Shown here piece by piece: positions 61,837-64,000 of a DNA stretch of 64,000 bases. Origin of the DNA: Hydrogenophaga sp. GTDB lineage: Bacteria > Pseudomonadota > Gammaproteobacteria > Burkholderiales > Burkholderiaceae_C. The translations under genes were made by a program, and so were the position numbers. The notes beneath the pieces were generated by a model, which was not told the origin of the DNA, did no database searches, and was given only the letters and a program-made list of their open reading frames with translations. The stretch is taken from the NCBI RefSeq assembly GCF_019635465.1, contig NZ_JAHBZK010000013.1, forward strand, positions 1 through 64,000. Reading direction: 5' to 3'. Positions within the stretch are counted from its first letter, which is position 1. Each line of letters begins with the position of its first letter.

Positions 61837-63999
61837 GTGAACCTTCGCAAAACCTTGCTGCTCGCCCTGATCGCCCTGGCGGTGGTGGCGTTCTTCGCGC
61901 TCGATCTGGGCCGCTTTCTCAGCCTGGAAGCGCTGAAGCAGCGCCAGGCCGATTTCGCCGAGCTCTATGCACAGCGGCCCTGGACGGTGATCGGCGCGTA
62001 CTTCGCCATCTACGTGGCCACCACGGCGCTGTCGCTGCCAGGGGCCACCATCATCACCCTGGCCGGCGGCGCCCTGTTCGGCCTGCTCTGGGGCACGGTG
62101 ATCGTCTCCTTCGCCTCCAGCATCGGCGCGACGCTGGCTTTTCTGGTGGCACGCTTCGTGTTGCGCGACAGCGTGCAGGCGCGCTTCGGTCAGCGCCTGA
62201 GCGAGATCAACCAGGGTGTCGAGCGCGAGGGCGCGTTCTATCTGTTCACGCTGCGGCTCATCCCGCTGGTGCCGTTCTTCGTGATCAACCTGCTCATGGG
62301 GCTGACGGCGATGAAGGCGCGGACCTTCTACCTGGTCAGCCAGCTCGGCATGCTCGCGGGCACCGTGGTGTACGTGAACGCAGGCACGCAGCTCGCGCGC
62401 ATCGATTCGCTGAGGGGCATCCTGAGTCCGGCGCTGATCGGCTCATTCGTGCTGCTGGGCGTGTTTCCCTTGCTGGCGCGGCGCGTCGTCGCGGCCGTGC
62501 AGCGGCGCCGTGTGTATGCGCCCTGGGCAGGGCAGCGACCCGCGCGCTTCGATCGCAACCTGATCGTCATCGGTGCCGGCGCGGGCGGCCTGGTCACCGC
62601 CTACATCGCAGCCGCGGTCAAGGCCAAGGTCACGCTGGTCGAGGCCCACAAGATGGGGGGCGATTGCCTGAACTATGGCTGCGTGCCCAGCAAGGCACTG
62701 ATCCGCAGCGCGCGCCTGGCGCACCAGATGCGCCACGCCTCACACGTCGGCCTGGGCGACGTATCGGCCACGGTGAACTTCAAGGCCGTCATGCAGCGCA
62801 TCCGTTCGGTGGTGGAGGCCATCGAGCCGCACGACAGCGTTGAGCGCTACACCGGGCTGGGCGTGGAAGTGCAGCAGGGCTACGCGACCTTGGTGAACCC
62901 CTGGACGGTGGAGATCGCGCTCAACAATGGGGGCAAGCAGCGGCTGACGGCGCGCAGCATCGTGCTGGCCACCGGCGCCAGTCCCTTCGTGCCACCGTTG
63001 CCCGGTCTGGACGAGGTGGGCTACCTCACCAGCGACACGCTGTGGGACGCGCTGGCCGAGCGCGACACCGTGCCGCAGCGCATGGTGGTGCTGGGTGGCG
63101 GCCCCATTGGCAGCGAACTGGCGCAGGCCTTTGCGCGGCTGGGCGCGCAGGTCACGCAGGTCGAAATGGCGCCACGTATCCTGGCGCGCGAGGACGAAGA
63201 GGTGAGCGCCCTGGCCCGGGCCGCGCTTGAGGCCGATGGCGTGCACGTGCTCACCGGCCACAAGGCCTTGCGCTGCGAGCGCGACGATGCCGGCAAATGG
63301 CTGGTGGTCGAGCACCAGGGGCAGACACAGCGCATCGCCTTTGATGAGCTGATCTGTGCGGTGGGCCGCAGCGCGCGATTGAAGGGCTATGGACTGGAGG
63401 CACTGGGCATCCCCACCAGTCGCGTGATCGACACCAACGACTACCTGCAGACGCTGTACCCGAACATCTACGCCGCAGGCGACGCCGCCGGGCCGTTCCA
63501 GTTCACCCACGTCGCGGCACACCAGGCCTGGTACGCCGCGGTGAACGCGCTGTTCGGCGAATTCAAGCGCTTCAAGGTCGACCACAGCGTGATTCCCTGG
63601 GCCACCTTCGTCGACCCCGAGGTGGCGCGCGTGGGCCTGAACGAGCAGGAGGCCCGCGAACGCGGCATCGCCTTCGAGGTGTCGCGCTATGCGCTCGAAG
63701 AGCTCGACCGCGCCATTGCCGACGGCGAAACGCAGGGTTTCATCAAGGTGCTCACCGTGCCGGGCAAGGACCGCATCCTGGGTGTGACCATCGTCGGTGC
63801 GCACGCGGCCGAGTTGCTGGCCGAGTACGTGCTCGCCATGAAGCACGGCCTGGGGCTCAACCGCGTGCTGGGGACCATCCACACCTACCCCACGATGGCC
63901 GAGGCGAACAAGTACGTGGCGGGCGAATGGAAGCGCGCCCATGCACCGCAAGGCCTGCTGCGCTGGGTGCAGCGGTACCACGACTGGAAGCGGGGTTGA
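61837..63999 (+). CDS. VTT-domain membrane protein fused to an FAD/NAD(P) disulfide oxidoreductase
   Basis: The 720-residue chain begins with a five- to six-segment VTT (TVP38/TMEM64/DedA) domain (about 1-225; TIITLAGGALFGLLWG, LRLIPLVPFFVINLLMG). It continues with a class I flavin disulfide reductase: FAD motif LIVIGAGAGGLVTAYIAAA, redox pair C277-C282 in GGDCLNYGCVPSKAL, NAD motif VVLGGGPIGSELAQAFARLG, and the C-terminal HTYPTMAEANKY His-Glu pair. It lacks the N-terminal HMA domain and C-terminal Cys pair of mercuric reductase, so MerA activity is unlikely. The GTG start lies 63 bases after an ECF-type promoter. Confidence 0.9.
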   Translation: MNLRKTLLLALIALAVVAFFALDLGRFLSLEALKQRQADFAELYAQRPWTVIGAYFAIYVATTALSLPGATIITLAGGALFGLLWGTVIVSFASSIGATLAFLVARFVLRDSVQARFGQRLSEINQGVEREGAFYLFTLRLIPLVPFFVINLLMGLTAMKARTFYLVSQLGMLAGTVVYVNAGTQLARIDSLRGILSPALIGSFVLLGVFPLLARRVVAAVQRRRVYAPWAGQRPARFDRNLIVIGAGAGGLVTAYIAAAVKAKVTLVEAHKMGGDCLNYGCVPSKALIRSARLAHQMRHASHVGLGDVSATVNFKAVMQRIRSVVEAIEPHDSVERYTGLGVEVQQGYATLVNPWTVEIALNNGGKQRLTARSIVLATGASPFVPPLPGLDEVGYLTSDTLWDALAERDTVPQRMVVLGGGPIGSELAQAFARLGAQVTQVEMAPRILAREDEEVSALARAALEADGVHVLTGHKALRCERDDAGKWLVVEHQGQTQRIAFDELICAVGRSARLKGYGLEALGIPTSRVIDTNDYLQTLYPNIYAAGDAAGPFQFTHVAAHQAWYAAVNALFGEFKRFKVDHSVIPWATFVDPEVARVGLNEQEARERGIAFEVSRYALEELDRAIADGETQGFIKVLTVPGKDRILGVTIVGAHAAELLAEYVLAMKHGLGLNRVLGTIHTYPTMAEANKYVAGEWKRAHAPQGLLRWVQRYHDWKRG

Positions 64000-64000
64000 G

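Noticed and set aside
61837-63999. Mercuric reductase (MerA)
   Set aside because: The flavoenzyme lacks the HMA domain and the C-terminal Cys pair needed for mercury reduction, and no other mer gene is nearby.

Overview
The window looks like a chromosome segment of a high-GC betaproteobacterium of the order Burkholderiales, most likely Comamonadaceae (Hydrogenophaga-like). This is inferred from the backbone gene order (hrcA, nadK, recN, rapZ, mutY; TPR protein-lolB-ispE-tRNA-Gln-prs-rplY-pth), not from a database match. It has two halves that meet at a tRNA-Arg gene near 31.2 kb.

Positions 1-19.1 kb are an accessory zone of small, mostly unrecognised genes. It holds a cut-off lipoprotein gene at the left edge, a CoiA-like nuclease, an MmeI-type (Type IIL) restriction-modification enzyme, a DUF2971 protein, an IS3-family insertion sequence, and a complete sulfate/thiosulfate uptake operon (sbp, an alpha/beta hydrolase, cysT, cysW, cysA) whose cysA has an abnormal 3' end. 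A train of eight small orphan genes fills 14.7-18.9 kb. Nearly every gene junction in this zone carries a full or short copy of one imperfect-palindrome repeat, usually oriented with the gene whose 3' end it follows.

Positions 19.1-31.2 kb look like the core of an integrative element lodged at tRNA-Arg. It has a membrane-anchored double-AAA+ ATPase, two orphan proteins (one beginning with a copy of a recombinase active site), a large tyrosine recombinase, 1.6 kb of noncoding DNA with a run of stem-loops, a ParM-like actin with a ParR-like partner, several very small genes, an excisionase-like protein and a second tyrosine recombinase that abuts the tRNA. The far attachment site was not seen in the window.

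Positions 31.2-51 kb are ordinary backbone: two tRNAs, stress and repair genes (hrcA, recN, mutY, mutM), a dynamin-like GTPase, the lipoprotein, isoprenoid and nucleotide genes, rplY-pth, a ferredoxin, coaD, rsmD, a pair of M16 peptidases and ftsY.

Positions 51-55 kb hold an ECF sigma factor with a zinc-binding anti-sigma factor, a TlpA-like thioredoxin, and a bufferin-type (gigPABT-like) operon: a DUF2282 precursor peptide, a DUF692 (MNIO) modifying enzyme, its DUF2063 partner and a DoxX protein. Three matching ECF-type promoter motifs (TGTAAG/T, 16-17 nt, CGAC) lie upstream of the thioredoxin, the bufferin operon and a distant membrane-fused flavoprotein at 61.8 kb, suggesting one metal or oxidative-stress regulon. 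After a 267-bp palindromic mobile element, 55.3-64 kb carries a ynjBCD-type ABC transporter, a CDP-alcohol phosphatidyltransferase (ynjF-like), a glycosyltransferase fused to a DUF2064 domain, a phosphotransferase, and a VTT-domain/FAD-disulfide oxidoreductase fusion.
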